A stretch of DNA of 64,000 bases from Rhynchopus euleeides (lineage: Eukaryota; Euglenozoa; Diplonemea; Diplonemida; Diplonemidae). A program made the position numbers and the translations under genes. Within the stretch, counting starts at the first letter, position 1. Every line of letters begins with the position of its first letter. This document shows, in pieces, positions 1-10,500 of the stretch. Under the pieces are notes generated by a model. That model saw only the letters and a list, made by a program, of their open reading frames with translations, was not told the origin of the DNA and searched no databases. The stretch covers positions 2,170,001 to 2,234,000 of the forward strand of contig OY723246.1 in assembly GCA_963210315.1 (NCBI GenBank). The letters run 5' to 3'.

Positions 1-34
1 GACTCGCACCTTCACGCCGCTCGAGGCATGCTGG

Positions 35-982
35 ATGGGGAGGTCCAATCTTCTCGCGTCAGGAGTGGGATTCATATCTGCGGGCGGAGTGGGGGGGTCG
101 GGAATGAGGGGGGGGTGGGGGGGTGGGGGGGATGGGCGGTCACAAATTGCCAACCTGCGTCCAACGCATCTTTCCACACCTCTCCCCCCCCCCCTCCAAC
201 GTTATTTTCTCTTCAGGATTTTTTGCCGTTCTATTTGGTTTTGTTCTCCACGAGGTTTGTTGCGGTTTGAACTGCGCGCGACGATCGCCGCTTTGGCGAA
301 GCGGGTGGACACGCTAGAGCGCGAGAAGCCCCCCCTCCTCTTGCGGATCCAGCAACTGGAGGTTGAGACTAAGAATCTCAAGAAGCAGCTGGGGGCCACC
401 TTGGCACCGGAGTTCTCGCCTCACACAGTGGGGACATGGCGGGACCTGGAGGTGCCCGCTATCCGGGAGAAGATCCGGGACAGATGCAGGAAGGCTTTCA
501 GGGAAGACGCCCTGCCCGTGAACATCGAGGACGCGAAGGCATACGAGTACGACGTCGCCCAGTATCTCAGCACGCTGACGAACACACTGGACCTCATCAC
601 CGACGGCGAACCCCCAAAAGAGGGCATCATCCGCATGCTGCACTCCAACATCAACCAGCTGACAGGGATAACGCAGTTGGGGCTGTACGGCCCGAAGCAC
701 CGGAGGGAGTACGTGGCGAGGGCTGAAATCATCGCGCCAAAGGATTTCTCGGAGACAGCCCAGCGGCGCCTGCTGAAAGGAGTGGCGGAAGAGGCAAAGA
801 AGGAGGGGGAGTCCCGCGGACGGGATGGGAACAGGAGGGACCGTGACTACCAAAGCACACGCCAGCATAGGTCCGCCCCGGCCCACAGCCGCGACAGGAA
901 GCAGGCAGCACCACCTACGACTCGCGATCGTGACTGGGACAGGAAGGCGCCGGGCGGTAAGCCGGGAAAGGACCGGCAGTGA
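35..982 (+). CDS. Gag-like protein of element 1 (5' end uncertain)
   Basis: The convincing part starts near base 280: a coiled coil with heptad leucines (KRVDTLEREK onward), then a helical domain, then a very basic Arg/Asp/Lys-rich tail (about residues 245-315) suited to nucleic-acid binding. The core is recognisably related to the element 2 gag at 29880-30950: LAPEFSPHTVGTW here matches LPADFSAHIVSTW there, and both then share a helical block ending in RRLLKG or GRLLREG. The first 80 residues come from G/C homopolymer sequence and include a pyrimidine tract ending in CAG near base 215, so they may be untranslated or intronic. The Cys/His finger found in element 2 is absent. It ends at UGA 980-982 in the context CAG-UGA-CUG, with the recombinase in the same frame right behind. 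Confidence 0.6.
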   Translation: MGRSNLLASGVGFISAGGVGGSGMRGGWGGGGDGRSQIANLRPTHLSTPLPPPLQRYFLFRIFCRSIWFCSPRGLLRFELRATIAALAKRVDTLEREKPPLLLRIQQLEVETKNLKKQLGATLAPEFSPHTVGTWRDLEVPAIREKIRDRCRKAFREDALPVNIEDAKAYEYDVAQYLSTLTNTLDLITDGEPPKEGIIRMLHSNINQLTGITQLGLYGPKHRREYVARAEIIAPKDFSETAQRRLLKGVAEEAKKEGESRGRDGNRRDRDYQSTRQHRSAPAHSRDRKQAAPPTTRDRDWDRKAPGGKPGKDRQ

Positions 983-1018
983 CTGGCCTTGAGGCCAGCC
1001 CATCCGCCTCCCGCACCG

Positions 1019-1942
1019 ATGCAGCGGGAAGCGACAGAACCCCCCCTGACAACAACTCAGCGAGAGAAGGTTTTAAATTCGGCAAGGCAGACACTGGCGG
1101 ACTGCCTCTCGGAGTCATATTGGCGCAGCATCAGGAGCTGCTACAGACGGTACCGAAGGTTCAAGGAAAACTGGGAAAAGGGGCGGGGGTGGATCCCCCA
1201 CGACATGGCAATCATCCTCTGGACGGCAAAACTCCGATGCATCGACTCGAGGACACGGAGCACAGCGCTGCAGTACACGGTCAACATCGGAGCGGCACTG
1301 AAGCGATACGAGGGGGTGCAGCTCGGGGTGAGCCAGGAACTCATGGATTACAGAAGGGGACTCAAAAAGCAGGGTGCTTTGCGGGCCCAGCAGCAGAAGC
1401 CACCTGCAACGGCGGCGGAGGTGGAAGACATCATCGAAGCGGAGAGGCGGAGTTTAGTACAGCTGGCCATCTCAATCTGCTGGGCGGGGGCGGCGCGTCT
1501 GGCAGACGTGCGGGGGCTGTTGGCAAAGGAGTTGCGTATCCGGGCGGACGGGGTGGTGGCGGTGCAGTGGTGCAACACAAAGGGGGACCCATGGAAGCTC
1601 GGTCGTTTCACGGGTCTGGAGCTGCCACCAAAACAGCTCGGACGTCTCCGCCGCCTGCTGTCATCCACAACGAGCCCTCTGCAGTGCCTTTTCGAGGGGG
1701 TGTCTTACCACAAGGTGGCGAGGGCGGTGAAACGCATCAACCCTGCTCTGACCCCGCATTCACTACGTCGGGGGGCGATACATCACTTGGCCCTGCAGGG
1801 GACGCCGTTGGACGACATCCAAACACTGAGCAGACACGCAACAAAGGAGGCCATGTTGAGGTACTGCCCGACAGCGGCGCTGGAGCAGGTGTCACGCACA
1901 GCAGCCACGTCCCGAAAAATGCGCGGAACGGGGACACAGTGA
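1019..1942 (+). CDS. Tyrosine recombinase of element 1
   Basis: This is a DNA strand-exchange enzyme of the phage-integrase family, expected to join the circular cDNA of the element to the chromosome. The catalytic blocks are visible: GAARLADVRGL (first Arg), HSLRRGAIHH (His-x-x-Arg), then LSRHATKEAMLRY (His and nucleophilic Tyr). An N-terminal helical DNA-binding region with YRRYRRFKENW matches the corresponding part of element 2 (YDRYSQFREGW). The frame is the same as gag and open right from the gag UGA (980-982); the ATG at 1019 is the first one after it, so either readthrough or re-initiation could make this protein. Only the start is uncertain. Confidence 0.85.
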   Translation: MQREATEPPLTTTQREKVLNSARQTLADCLSESYWRSIRSCYRRYRRFKENWEKGRGWIPHDMAIILWTAKLRCIDSRTRSTALQYTVNIGAALKRYEGVQLGVSQELMDYRRGLKKQGALRAQQQKPPATAAEVEDIIEAERRSLVQLAISICWAGAARLADVRGLLAKELRIRADGVVAVQWCNTKGDPWKLGRFTGLELPPKQLGRLRRLLSSTTSPLQCLFEGVSYHKVARAVKRINPALTPHSLRRGAIHHLALQGTPLDDIQTLSRHATKEAMLRYCPTAALEQVSRTAATSRKMRGTGTQ

Positions 1943-3684
1943 CCAATCACCTTCTGCGGGCAAAGATCCCCTCGCTGTCCTGGCTACCTAGAACGAGAAA
2001 GTACGTGAGGGACGGCAGCATTCCACCGGAGGGGTCACAGGAGCAGGTCGATGCCTCGGGTATGCATGACGACACGTTTGGGCCTGGCCTGGACACGCTG
2101 TACGACGACTGTTTCGCAGTGAGGGTATCATCTCGGAGGGCGCGGCCCCCCGCCACAAGATCCACACCGGCGCCGGGCACGGACTACATCGCGCCGATTT
2201 GCAGCAGTTTCTTGAACCTCGACAGGCTGCGGGAGCTGGACACTACAGGGGAGCTTGACGGCGTCCTCGACATGATCACGGACCCCGCGGCATTCTACTC
2301 GAAGTTCATCCCGGGTGCCATCGAGCGGATTAAATCACAGCCCGACGCGTGCGACAAAGTCTCAAGACATCTGCGGGCACACCTCAGCGCTTTGATCGGT
2401 TTCGAAGTCCTCGAGACCGCCCCGCAGAAGTTGGTGCTGCACGCATTCACAGTGGCGAAGAAGTCGGGGGGTTTGCGTTTCGTGCTGGATGGGCGACCAC
2501 TCAACGCTCTCATGACGCACCCATTCGACATGCGCCTCCCTCCGATCACCGACGTGATAGATCAAATTACATCGCACAGCTGGGCAGCACTGGCAGATGG
2601 GAAGAGCTGGTTCTACCAGTTCCCCGTGCACCCGGAGATCCGCGAATACTTCGGGGTGAACGTGGGTGACCGTCGAGGGGATTATGTCCGCACACGTCTG
2701 AAAGCGCTATGCATGGGGTGGTCGTTCGCTCCCTGCATCGCGCACCGCTCCGCCCGGGTCCTCCTGCCACAGGAAGAGGGGGCCACGTGGGTGGATAACT
2801 TCATTGTGTTGGGGGGGTCGGAGGAAGGAGTACAGAGCTCGTTTGACGCTTTCCTCCACCGGTGCGCCGAGACCAACGCTGTGATGAACCTCGATGACCC
2901 AGACTACGGGCACCCGGTGCAGCGATTCACCTCGTTCGGGATCGCGTTCGATCTGTGCAACCACCGCTACAGATCAGACGAATCATGGCTGGAGAAGTTC
3001 CTGTCGGGGACAGAGTTGAGGGCAGTTGTCGGGGGGAAGCCCGCAACACCGAGAGAGATCTTCAAAGTCGTGGGGGGTTTGGTGTGGCATGCCTACACGA
3101 CGAAGGCCCACCTGTGTTTCCTCCCGTCAACCCTGACTTTCATGAAGGACATCGCAGCTGCCTCAGTCGATGACCGGGGCGCGTGGGATCGCCAGGTGGC
3201 GGTCCGGCCCTCAGTGCGAGCCGAGATCAAGATGCGTACTCACCGCATGCGGGCCAACTTTTGGGTACTTCGACCGCCGACGGACGCAGTAACAGTGTGG
3301 TCTGACGCGTCATCGACACGCTGGGGGGTTCTCATCGACACAGCCGTCCCGCTCGTGGCATACGAAGATTTCCAGGGGCCGAGCTCCGGGCACCACATAT
3401 ACCTGAAGGAGGCACACGCGGCGCGCCAGGCAGTACGCCTTACCGCCCTGCACTATACTAACAAGCGGGTACGTCTGATGGTCGACAACCTACCCCTTGT
3501 GCACTCAATACAGCGGGGGCATTCGTCATCGTTCGTGGCAAACGAAATACTTGCGGATCTCTTCACGGTTGCACAGGGCGCCGAGCTCTGCATCGAATGC
3601 ATGTGGGTCCCAACAGATGAGCAGAAAGCAGATCAATACACCCGGGGGTCATCATCAGAGCACTACGTCCGCATTCCGCCCTAG
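1942..3684 (+). CDS. Reverse transcriptase-RNase H of element 1
   Basis: RT palm motifs are in order: VLDGRPLNALM, then ALADGKSWFYQF (catalytic Asp of motif A), MGWSFAPCIAHR (motif B), and TWVDNFIVLGG at the motif C position, where the usual Tyr-x-Asp-Asp is replaced by Trp-Val-Asp-Asn. The C-terminal RNase H has WSDASS, LKEAHAA, MVDNLPL and ADQYTRG, giving the four acidic positions. The frame is -1 relative to the recombinase and stays open back to 961, overlapping the whole recombinase gene; I list only the part after the recombinase stop. No ATG lies close to that stop (the nearest is at GMHDD near 2060), so frameshifting is plausible. Confidence 0.85.
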   Translation, partial: TNHLLRAKIPSLSWLPRTRKYVRDGSIPPEGSQEQVDASGMHDDTFGPGLDTLYDDCFAVRVSSRRARPPATRSTPAPGTDYIAPICSSFLNLDRLRELDTTGELDGVLDMITDPAAFYSKFIPGAIERIKSQPDACDKVSRHLRAHLSALIGFEVLETAPQKLVLHAFTVAKKSGGLRFVLDGRPLNALMTHPFDMRLPPITDVIDQITSHSWAALADGKSWFYQFPVHPEIREYFGVNVGDRRGDYVRTRLKALCMGWSFAPCIAHRSARVLLPQEEGATWVDNFIVLGGSEEGVQSSFDAFLHRCAETNAVMNLDDPDYGHPVQRFTSFGIAFDLCNHRYRSDESWLEKFLSGTELRAVVGGKPATPREIFKVVGGLVWHAYTTKAHLCFLPSTLTFMKDIAAASVDDRGAWDRQVAVRPSVRAEIKMRTHRMRANFWVLRPPTDAVTVWSDASSTRWGVLIDTAVPLVAYEDFQGPSSGHHIYLKEAHAARQAVRLTALHYTNKRVRLMVDNLPLVHSIQRGHSSSFVANEILADLFTVAQGAELCIECMWVPTDEQKADQYTRGSSSEHYVRIPP

Positions 3685-3747
3685 ACTCCACCGGCCATCT
3701 AACAAAACGCGTGGCGTCCCTTGGCCCAAGGGCCCTCAGGGTCCTAG

Positions 3748-4199
3748 GTGGAAGCGATCAATGCAAAAATCATCTGAAAGGAAGACTCGAGAGACTGCTG
3801 CTGTATTTTGGTAAAACACACCCCGTGTGGTAGAGAAAATACGGCAAGAGTCTCGCTGGGTCGGAAGAGCAGATGGGTCCCGCAACAGCTCCCGGGGAGC
3901 AGCGGGTATTTCGCATAGGATACCGGATGTGTGAACACGTTTGTGCGGTTTGTTCTGTGTTTTGTGTGAACATGTGTGTGTGTGTATGCTCCACCCAACC
4001 CGACACATTTCTGTACTTCAGACAGGTAAGGTCACTCGACACGCGGGGGGGGGGGGGTTTTGTGTGTGGTTTTTCTGCCAGCCGATATCACTAGCGCCAG
4101 CGAGAAAAAAAAACGCGTGACGAGTGACGGGTTGTGGTGGAAGCGATCAATGCAAAAATCATCTGAAAGGAAGACTCGAGAGACTGCTGCTGTATTTTT
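3748..4199 (+). repeat. B1-A2-B2 split direct repeat of element 1
   Basis: The 62-nt half B (GTGGAAGCGATCAATGC to CTGCTGTATTTT) occurs at 3748-3809 and again at 4137-4199. Between them is half A, starting GGTAAAACACACCCCGTGTG. Near its start, half A contains AAATACGGCAAGAGTCTC, which is inverted and near-complementary to the end of half B, so an A/B junction forms an inverted arrangement suitable for recombinase binding. The palindrome CCCTTGGCCCAAGGG lies just upstream of B1; a related motif sits at the same place in the 17.7 kb element. Confidence 0.8.
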
Positions 4200-4709
4200 G
4201 AAAGATTTGTTGACTCTGTCTCGGTAGAGGAGGACGTGCCTCGGATCCGTCAGGGGCCGCCGGGCAATGCAATGCAAATGCCATCATTCCCTCTCGTGTC
4301 TCCGTTGGGTGGGTCATCTTGTTGCGCTGCCCTGCACGCGCTGCCCATTACACAACTACAAATGAACCCACTGATCCTGCACTCCCGGTGACGGGCACAG
4401 CACCTGCCATGGCTCTGCTCGCCAAGAGCAGAGAGGTGTGTGGGGTCGGGGTGTTCTACTCCGCTGCTGAAATCTCCCAAAAAAATGTCCAAAAAAGGGG
4501 ATCCGGTGGACGTGTACTGTGCTTGTTTGCAACTGGCAGGCATACTGCAGGGCATTGCATCTTGAGTGGACACAGGCGGGGTGTGTAGTCGGGGGTGGCG
4601 GAAGGGCCGCCAGCCGCATATACCAGAAACCCAACTGTGCGTGTGTGTGTGTTGATCACTTTTTAGGTGGGTTAACCCTGCACGGGTCCTAGCCCACCCC
4701 CATCCCACC
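4200..4709. other. Non-coding stretch between element 1 and the LINE
   Basis: I see no gene here. It probably contains the 3' untranslated part of the minus-strand LINE that ends its ORF at 4710, but I cannot place the 3' terminus or a target duplication. Confidence 0.3.
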
Positions 4710-7517
4710 CTACGTAACCGCCGAGGCCCCACTCGGGTCAGAGTGTGGGGCCAGTTCAGTGCCACTCGGAGGAGGGCGTGCCGCAAAGCTCGCGTGATGC
4801 GTGTTGCAGCAGTAGGTTAGAGACTTAGATTCAACTACACAGTCCCCGCAGCGCCCCATCCTATGGGCCTTCTTGCAGAACTCCATAGTGACGCAGAGCC
4901 CGTCGCCGTCGTTGTGGTGCTGCAGTTCATGGCAGCAGGTCTCGGCTGGCACTCGCCCCTGCACGCAGGCCGCGCACCGAGGTTTGCTGTGCCGGTCGCA
5001 AGTCAGAGTCCGAGAGTTCCGCTTCGCGCCTGGGGGGGCCGTTCGGGGGGCGGCGCCCCTCCTCTCCCGTGGTCTTCTCGCCACGGCCTCGGCTTCCCGG
5101 CACTGCGCATCCCACCGCCCTGCGTCGCGGTCCCACCCCGCGGGGTAGTGCCGCTGGGGCTCAAAAGCTGCCGCCCACGCCTGTCCGGGGGCGTGGAACG
5201 GCGTATCAGGGGCGTCTTCCCAGCTGTTGGTGTGCCTCTGCAGCGCTCGCATCACCTCCTCAGTGGCGGGGTCGAGCTGCGCGCGCCGCGACAGCCCTTT
5301 CACCACCGTCCCCCCAAGCGCGGTAAGAACGGTCGTGTTGTCCGCATGGCCCAAGTGCCACGGCTTGCCGCACCCCCGCTTGATCAGGGCTCCGAGCCTC
5401 TCGAGGGATGCCGCCTTCCCGAGTGCGCTACGTTGGAAGGCGTCCAGCTGACTCACAAGCTGTTCGCGCGTCACTCCTCTCAGCTGCTCGGTCTCGTCCA
5501 TGGCCCTGTTACTGAGGGCGTCAGCATCCGTGTTGTGCTCTCTCTGCACATGCACAAAGGACAGGCTGCAGCGCGGCTTCAGCTCCTCAATCAACCTGGT
5601 TGCGCTGAGATAGAGCGGGCGCAGGTCCTGATGGCTGCAGACAGAGTCGCCACGCAGGTGGCCCAGCACCACCTGTGAATCCCCGCAGACAGTCACCGCG
5701 CCTACATGCGTCAGGTCTCCACGCAGCAGCCCCAGCCCGGCCCTGACGCCCTCGTACTCCGCCACGTTGTTGGAGCGGACCCCCGGGAGGGGGCGGACCG
5801 CCTCCGCCACCTTACGGCCATCCTCGTATAGGACCGCCCCCGCGCCCGCTACTGCGAAGGGGGTGCCGTTGTCCCTCGCCCCCCCGTCGAAGTAGAGGGC
5901 CAGTCCCCCCCGGGCCTGGCGTGTCGGGAGCACCTCCCGGGCGTCCCTTCCCCCGTCCCCCTTCTTCACCTTCGGGGGCCGGATGCGGCGCGTCTCCGCT
6001 GGGGGGAGGGATAGGCCCGTTGTTAGCTCGAAGTCTACCGCCAGCTCGATCAGGCTCACCGTGTGCTCGCCCCCGTGGGGGGCCCACCGCAGGCTCCGCA
6101 GCCAGTGGCAGAGCGCCACCCAGAGCGCGGGCGGGTGTTTGCCCCAGGTGGCCTTGACCCTGGACGGCGCCAACGACGGGATGCGGGCCCGCTCAGGGAT
6201 GGGCGTACGCCACCCCCAGGGGTATTCAACCGTCCGGTGGTGGCGCGCATTCCGGTCGAGTAGCCCATCATGACCCTGGCGCGCCGACAGCACTGCAATA
6301 AAGTAGCGGTGCAGCTGCGACACGATGGCGACCCTCGCGTCCCGAGCGAGCGGCAGCACCTGCGCCTCGCCCGGCAGGTCATGTCGGTACACCGGAGCTA
6401 CGCCGCAGATCGAGAGACAGGCAGGCCATGCCGTGCGGTCGGTTGATGCGATAGGGTGTCGCTGCCGGACGTGGTCCCAGGCCGTGCACTCCCACCACAG
6501 GTGTTGCATCGTCTCCCGCTCCCCGGACTGGCAGTACGGGCAGGCTTTTCCGATTCCCGTCCGGCCCACCACAGGCACCGCCCCGGCGATTGCCGACCTG
6601 AGGAGGCCCCGCTGGTATGCCGTCACCGCAGAGTCGCCCTCCAGGATACAGCGGGTCACCCCCCCATCGGCGCCGTGCTGGAGCCCATCGTAGTCAGCAC
6701 GCCTCGCGCACACCCCCTGTAGGACCTTCGTCCGGAGGGCCTGTCGCAGGTCGTGCGCGAAGGTCCGCCACCCTGCGTCGGTGGCCGTAGCGGGGTCAAA
6801 TACCTGGCGTCGACTCGCCTCGTCCTCATAAGCGACCTGCGTGGCCGCAATCCACCGCCACCCGATCCACGAGAGGGCCTTCTGAAAGAGCGCAAAGGGG
6901 CCCTCGCCCCTCCACGCGGCCCGCCCACCCCACGCGGCTGCTGCCAGGTCTCGCGCGTGGCTCCACTTCTTGACCTGTACTGCCCAAGTGTGGATCTGCC
7001 GATAGCGGGGGACGACCGCCGGGTCCAGCCGGTGCGCCGGGTGTAGAATGCACAGCACCACCTCCGCCGCTCTGCGGGGAGGGCCCGTCCAAAGGGCGGC
7101 GGTGAAGCGTACCCTCCACCGCTGCACCTTGTCATCCGGCCATTCCGTGACGGAGGCACCGTAGTAGGTCTTTGCCCCAGATGTCATTGCGGCAGCCTGA
7201 CCCCTCCACTGCATCGGCAAGGGCAAATTGGACACCCTCCCCAGGCACTGGCCCACCTCCTCCTCTCGGTGCTCAATGCGTTCCGACACCGGCGGAGGCT
7301 GCCCCGGCTCGGGCCTCGCATGCAGCATCGCACCCAGGGAGTCGAAGCTGTTGTCCTGCCGGATCGGCGTGGCCTCCCCGTCCCTCGTGGTGTAGATAAG
7401 TTGGGGGGGCGTCACCGCCGCCGTGGAGTAGCTGTGGGACTTTACCGCTGCACATATCACCATCCCCGTGTGGTAGGAGAAGTCCGCGGAGTGTGCGTGT
7501 GTGTGTGGGGCCGACAC
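4710..7517 (-). pseudogene. 5'-truncated LINE: end of RT, zinc knuckle, plant/archaeal-type RNase H, Cys-rich tail
   Basis: This 935-codon minus-strand frame is the C-terminal part of a non-LTR retrotransposon polyprotein. From the N side: an RT thumb-like region (RVSNLPLPMQWRGQ, KTYYG); a CPYCQSGERET...H...EC knuckle typical of LINEs after the RT; then an RNase H with LYFDGGA, NNVAEYEG, GDSQVV and REHNTDADALSN, which is the archaeal/plant-like type with NNxAEY rather than the usual LINE RNase HI. A 70-residue Cys/His-rich tail follows (CDRHSKPRCAAC, CCHELQHH, CGDC). The RT catalytic motifs are missing, so the copy is dead by 5' truncation somewhere near 7470. The first 50 residues are probably flanking sequence. 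Confidence 0.8.
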
Positions 7518-8280
7518 CTTGATTCATTTGCTGTCCAACATCTGTTCCGTGTGGCTTGTCTCTGCTTCGCCCTCTCTCGCTCTTTGTTGCAAACACCACC
7601 CCCCCCCCACCCACCCACTTCCGCTCGGGGAGGAATCGCCAGTGCAGCCCCTCACAGAGGTGCTGCAGCAGGCCGGCCAACGCGTTGACAGCATCGTGCA
7701 ATGCAGCTGTGCAGTGCAGCCCCCTGTGTGGCAGTGTCGCCTCTCTGGCGACAGTGTACCATATTGTGCCTTTTCCGGGAGCATGCATGCGCGTGCCTTG
7801 TCCATTTTGTCGTTTGTGTTGCATGCTGGTCGATCGTCCTGCCGCACGTGACCGCCTCGCGTGGGGTGCGTGTGTATGTGACGGCAGAACTTCTGAAGAA
7901 TACCCCCGGTGAAAGGCAGCACCATTCCCCCAACCCCCAACCCCCCTACATCCCCACCCCACGTGGTTGCACAAACCTAACACATTGCACCCCGGCCCCT
8001 TTTCGCGGGAAGCGTCAATCGCAAACTGTTTGCTGCTGTGCCTTCTTCTTGCGGGATCCACAGCCATCCCACGTTGACCGAACGTACACCCTCCCAACCC
8101 ACAGGCATACACAGACACGCCTCGCCGCTGCCATACCCCCCCCCCCTCCTGAGGCTGTCCACTTACCGCTTTTGTTTTGCATCTGCCTGCGGCATCTACC
8201 GCCACCTTCTCCCCTGCCACCCCCTTCCTACCCCCACCCCACTCCCACCACGTGCCCACCAACAACGGGACACGATCGGC
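7518..8280. other. Intergenic region upstream of the kelch gene
   Basis: No convincing ORF. There are C-runs at 7600-7615 and 7921-7950 and a strongly pyrimidine-rich stretch at 8128-8255. The only AG near that tract is at 8152-8153, after a C-run and CTCCTGAG; between 8154 and the ATG at 8281 there is no AG. The AG is a candidate spliced-leader acceptor if the host trans-splices. Confidence 0.4.
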
Positions 8281-9858
8281 ATGCACATGGCAGGGGCGTC
8301 CTGCAGGTGTGCTGCCTTCGCAGTGCTCTGCCTGGCGGGTGTGCTGCGAGACGCTTCGGCTGAGCCGGACACTGCGTGGGAGGTGATTGATCCCGGGTCG
8401 CTGCCGGATGCTGTCGGACCTGAAAGACCCCTCGTGCGGTACGGCTGTGGCGTCGCATGGGTGGAAGGCCTTGGGCTGGTGGTGACCCACGGCTACCGTT
8501 TCAACCACCTGCGGGCCAGCGCGCAGTGGTTCGACGATTCGTGGGTGCTGGACCCCAGGGCGCTGAAGTGGAACAGATTCAAGACGGGCCGCCGCAACCC
8601 CGTCCCGCTTGCGCGCTACAAAGGCACCCTCACGCATGTCGGCGGGGGGACGCTGCTGTACATCGGTGGGGATGACGGGGGGCACACATACGCGACGAGC
8701 CACGTGTGGGGTGCCTACAACAACGACGTCACCCCCTTCCACACCAGCACAGAGGAGTGGGGCCTCGTTCTACCCAACAGCAGCGTGTTCCAGCCCCGCC
8801 AGGGGCACACCGCCTCGCTGTATGCGAAGGGCGGGGTGAAGTACATCGCGGTGTTCGGCGGTATTATTCTCAACACAGACCACGCGGCGTCGCAGCAGGA
8901 CTCCTCGCCGCTGATGGACTCGAACCAGCTGTTTCTGTACAACGTGGAGGAGAACGGGTGGCAGGACCTGACCCCTCCGGAGGTGCGGAACGCAGGGTGG
9001 CAGCGGCAGGGGTATGGCGGTGCGGCGGGTGGGGCGTCGCCGCTGTGGCCGCACCCCCGGCGGTCGCACGGCAGCTGCGTGATCGGGGAGGACCTTTTCG
9101 TGTTTGGGGGTTTCTCGCGCATCGAGGAGTACAAAAACTCGGATGACTTCTTCGCGTTCAGCTTTGCCACCCGCACGTGGAGAAGGCTCACACCTCGCAC
9201 ATCAGGCGACCCATGGCCCTCCAAGCGTGGTGGCATGGCGATGGTGTGCGATGCACGCCTGGGTGCCAAGGGCAGCGTGGTGGTGCACGGTGGGGCCTTG
9301 TGCGCCCCGGGCTGCTCCTGCACCGCCGACGTGTGGGTGTACGACGTGGCGGAGGCGGTGTGGCGGGAGCGCGTGCCGGGGCGTGGGATGCGCCCCCTCA
9401 ACAGGCACTTCCACAGCGCGGTGCTGGACCCCGAGTTGCACGATCTGTACATCTTCGGGGGCGAGTCGTACCGCCCCTACACATACCTCAACGACGTGTG
9501 GCGGTTGTCACTTTCGGGGCGCAGGCCTGACGAACGCCTTGTGGACGGTGCTATTGTGTACGAAGGCCTTGCCCTGAAGTCGCTCATGTCAGGCGGTGCC
9601 AAGACCGTGGAGGAGCTTGAGCTGCTGCGTGCCCCAGAGTACCGCAAGCACGACGAGCTTCTGCGGGAGCACCGCTATGCTGAGGCAACGCAGCTCGACT
9701 CGCAGAGGACGCTGCGTCTGTACACCGCTATTGCCACCGTTGCGTTCCGCGCCCTCGCGGTCATATGCGTGCTGGTGTTGATCCTGTACTACACACGCCA
9801 TTCCTTCCTCTACCGCTTCATCCGCCCCTCCAAGAAGTCACAAAGATACAGCCATTAG
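8281..9858 (+). CDS. Secreted/type I membrane kelch-repeat protein
   Basis: The 525-residue product starts at MHMAGASC (or the second Met two codons later) because this start gives a clean signal peptide (CAAFAVLCLAGVLRDASA); the frame is open further upstream only through Pro-rich leader sequence. The body is a kelch beta-propeller: repeats with the GG doublets and spaced Tyr/Trp appear as LLYIGGDDGG, YIAVFGGI, LFVFGGFS, VVVHGGALC and LYIFGGES, each followed by a W or DVW strand. One hydrophobic segment (AVICVLVLILYY) near residue 500 is followed by a short basic tail, so the propeller should face outside or the lumen. Kelch propellers mediate protein or glycan contacts; no enzymatic residues are evident. 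The neighbouring downstream gene is also an exported propeller protein on the same strand. Confidence 0.85.
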   Translation: MHMAGASCRCAAFAVLCLAGVLRDASAEPDTAWEVIDPGSLPDAVGPERPLVRYGCGVAWVEGLGLVVTHGYRFNHLRASAQWFDDSWVLDPRALKWNRFKTGRRNPVPLARYKGTLTHVGGGTLLYIGGDDGGHTYATSHVWGAYNNDVTPFHTSTEEWGLVLPNSSVFQPRQGHTASLYAKGGVKYIAVFGGIILNTDHAASQQDSSPLMDSNQLFLYNVEENGWQDLTPPEVRNAGWQRQGYGGAAGGASPLWPHPRRSHGSCVIGEDLFVFGGFSRIEEYKNSDDFFAFSFATRTWRRLTPRTSGDPWPSKRGGMAMVCDARLGAKGSVVVHGGALCAPGCSCTADVWVYDVAEAVWRERVPGRGMRPLNRHFHSAVLDPELHDLYIFGGESYRPYTYLNDVWRLSLSGRRPDERLVDGAIVYEGLALKSLMSGGAKTVEELELLRAPEYRKHDELLREHRYAEATQLDSQRTLRLYTAIATVAFRALAVICVLVLILYYTRHSFLYRFIRPSKKSQRYSH

Positions 9859-10500
9859 ATGCACGTTGTGTTGCCCAGCTGCTCCAGCGCGGCGAATGTG
9901 GTTCCGGGAGGGAGGAGAACGAAGGGGTGTGGTTTCCGACCCCCCGCGGCGGGTGTGTTGGGTCTGGTGGGGTGTGCGGGGGGGGCGTGGGCGATGACCC
10001 TGGCATGATATGGCAGGGGTAGAGGAAGGGGGCCCAGGGGCTGGCCACGGGTCGAGGGGGGGTGGGAATGGGGGCAATCGAAGCTCGGATCGCAAACAGG
10101 CGGCTCAGCCATCCGAGGGGTGAGGAGTTTCGGGAAGGGCGCCACCCCTGCTGTGTTTTGAAGCTCGCAAAATTCCGATTCTACCGCTTTTTGCCCGACA
10201 CATACACCGACACACATCGCCCTCAGGCAGGACTCAGGCATTCCACAACAGACCTGGGCTTGGGCACTCCCCGCCCCCTCCCCGCCCTTCCATCCCTTTG
10301 TTGGGTTGCCTCTCCGGTATTCTTCCTCTTCTTGGTCCCTACCCCCCTTGGCCACCCCCCATACCCCCCTCCCCCTTACTGCACACAATTATTTGCTCCT
10401 TCTTCTCCTCATCACACCACTGGGCGTCGAGCCGCAGTTGGCCGCACACCTGGGCTTCGGCCCACGGGGTGCGGCCTCCATCTGAGATTCACCGCGCAAA
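9859..10500. other. Intergenic region with candidate splice acceptor for the WSC gene
   Basis: No gene seen. A pyrimidine tract (about 10255-10420, with TTCTTCCTCTTCTTGG and TTGCTCCTTCTTCTCCTC) leads to AG at 10430-10431 and 10436-10437, leaving a leader of about 63-69 nt before ATG 10501. This layout is what spliced-leader addition would need; it is not proof. Confidence 0.4.

Larger units (their letters stand above)
1..4199 (+). mobile_element. VIPER-like tyrosine-recombinase retrotransposon, element 1 (5' end outside window)
   Basis: Order of coding parts is gag-like ORF, tyrosine recombinase, then reverse transcriptase plus RNase H, as I remember for VIPER of trypanosomes; in classical DIRS and Ngaro the recombinase lies 3' of the RT. 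The 3' end carries a split direct repeat: half B (3748-3809), half A (3810 to about 4110), half B again (4137-4199). No upstream copy of half A is visible, so the element either begins before base 1 or is 5' truncated. A solo A-B unit of the same family lies at 16236-16609. Confidence 0.75.

Noticed and set aside
7273..8742. 489-codon minus-strand frame
   Set aside because: Overlaps the intergenic region and the kelch gene, no domain, low-complexity composition.
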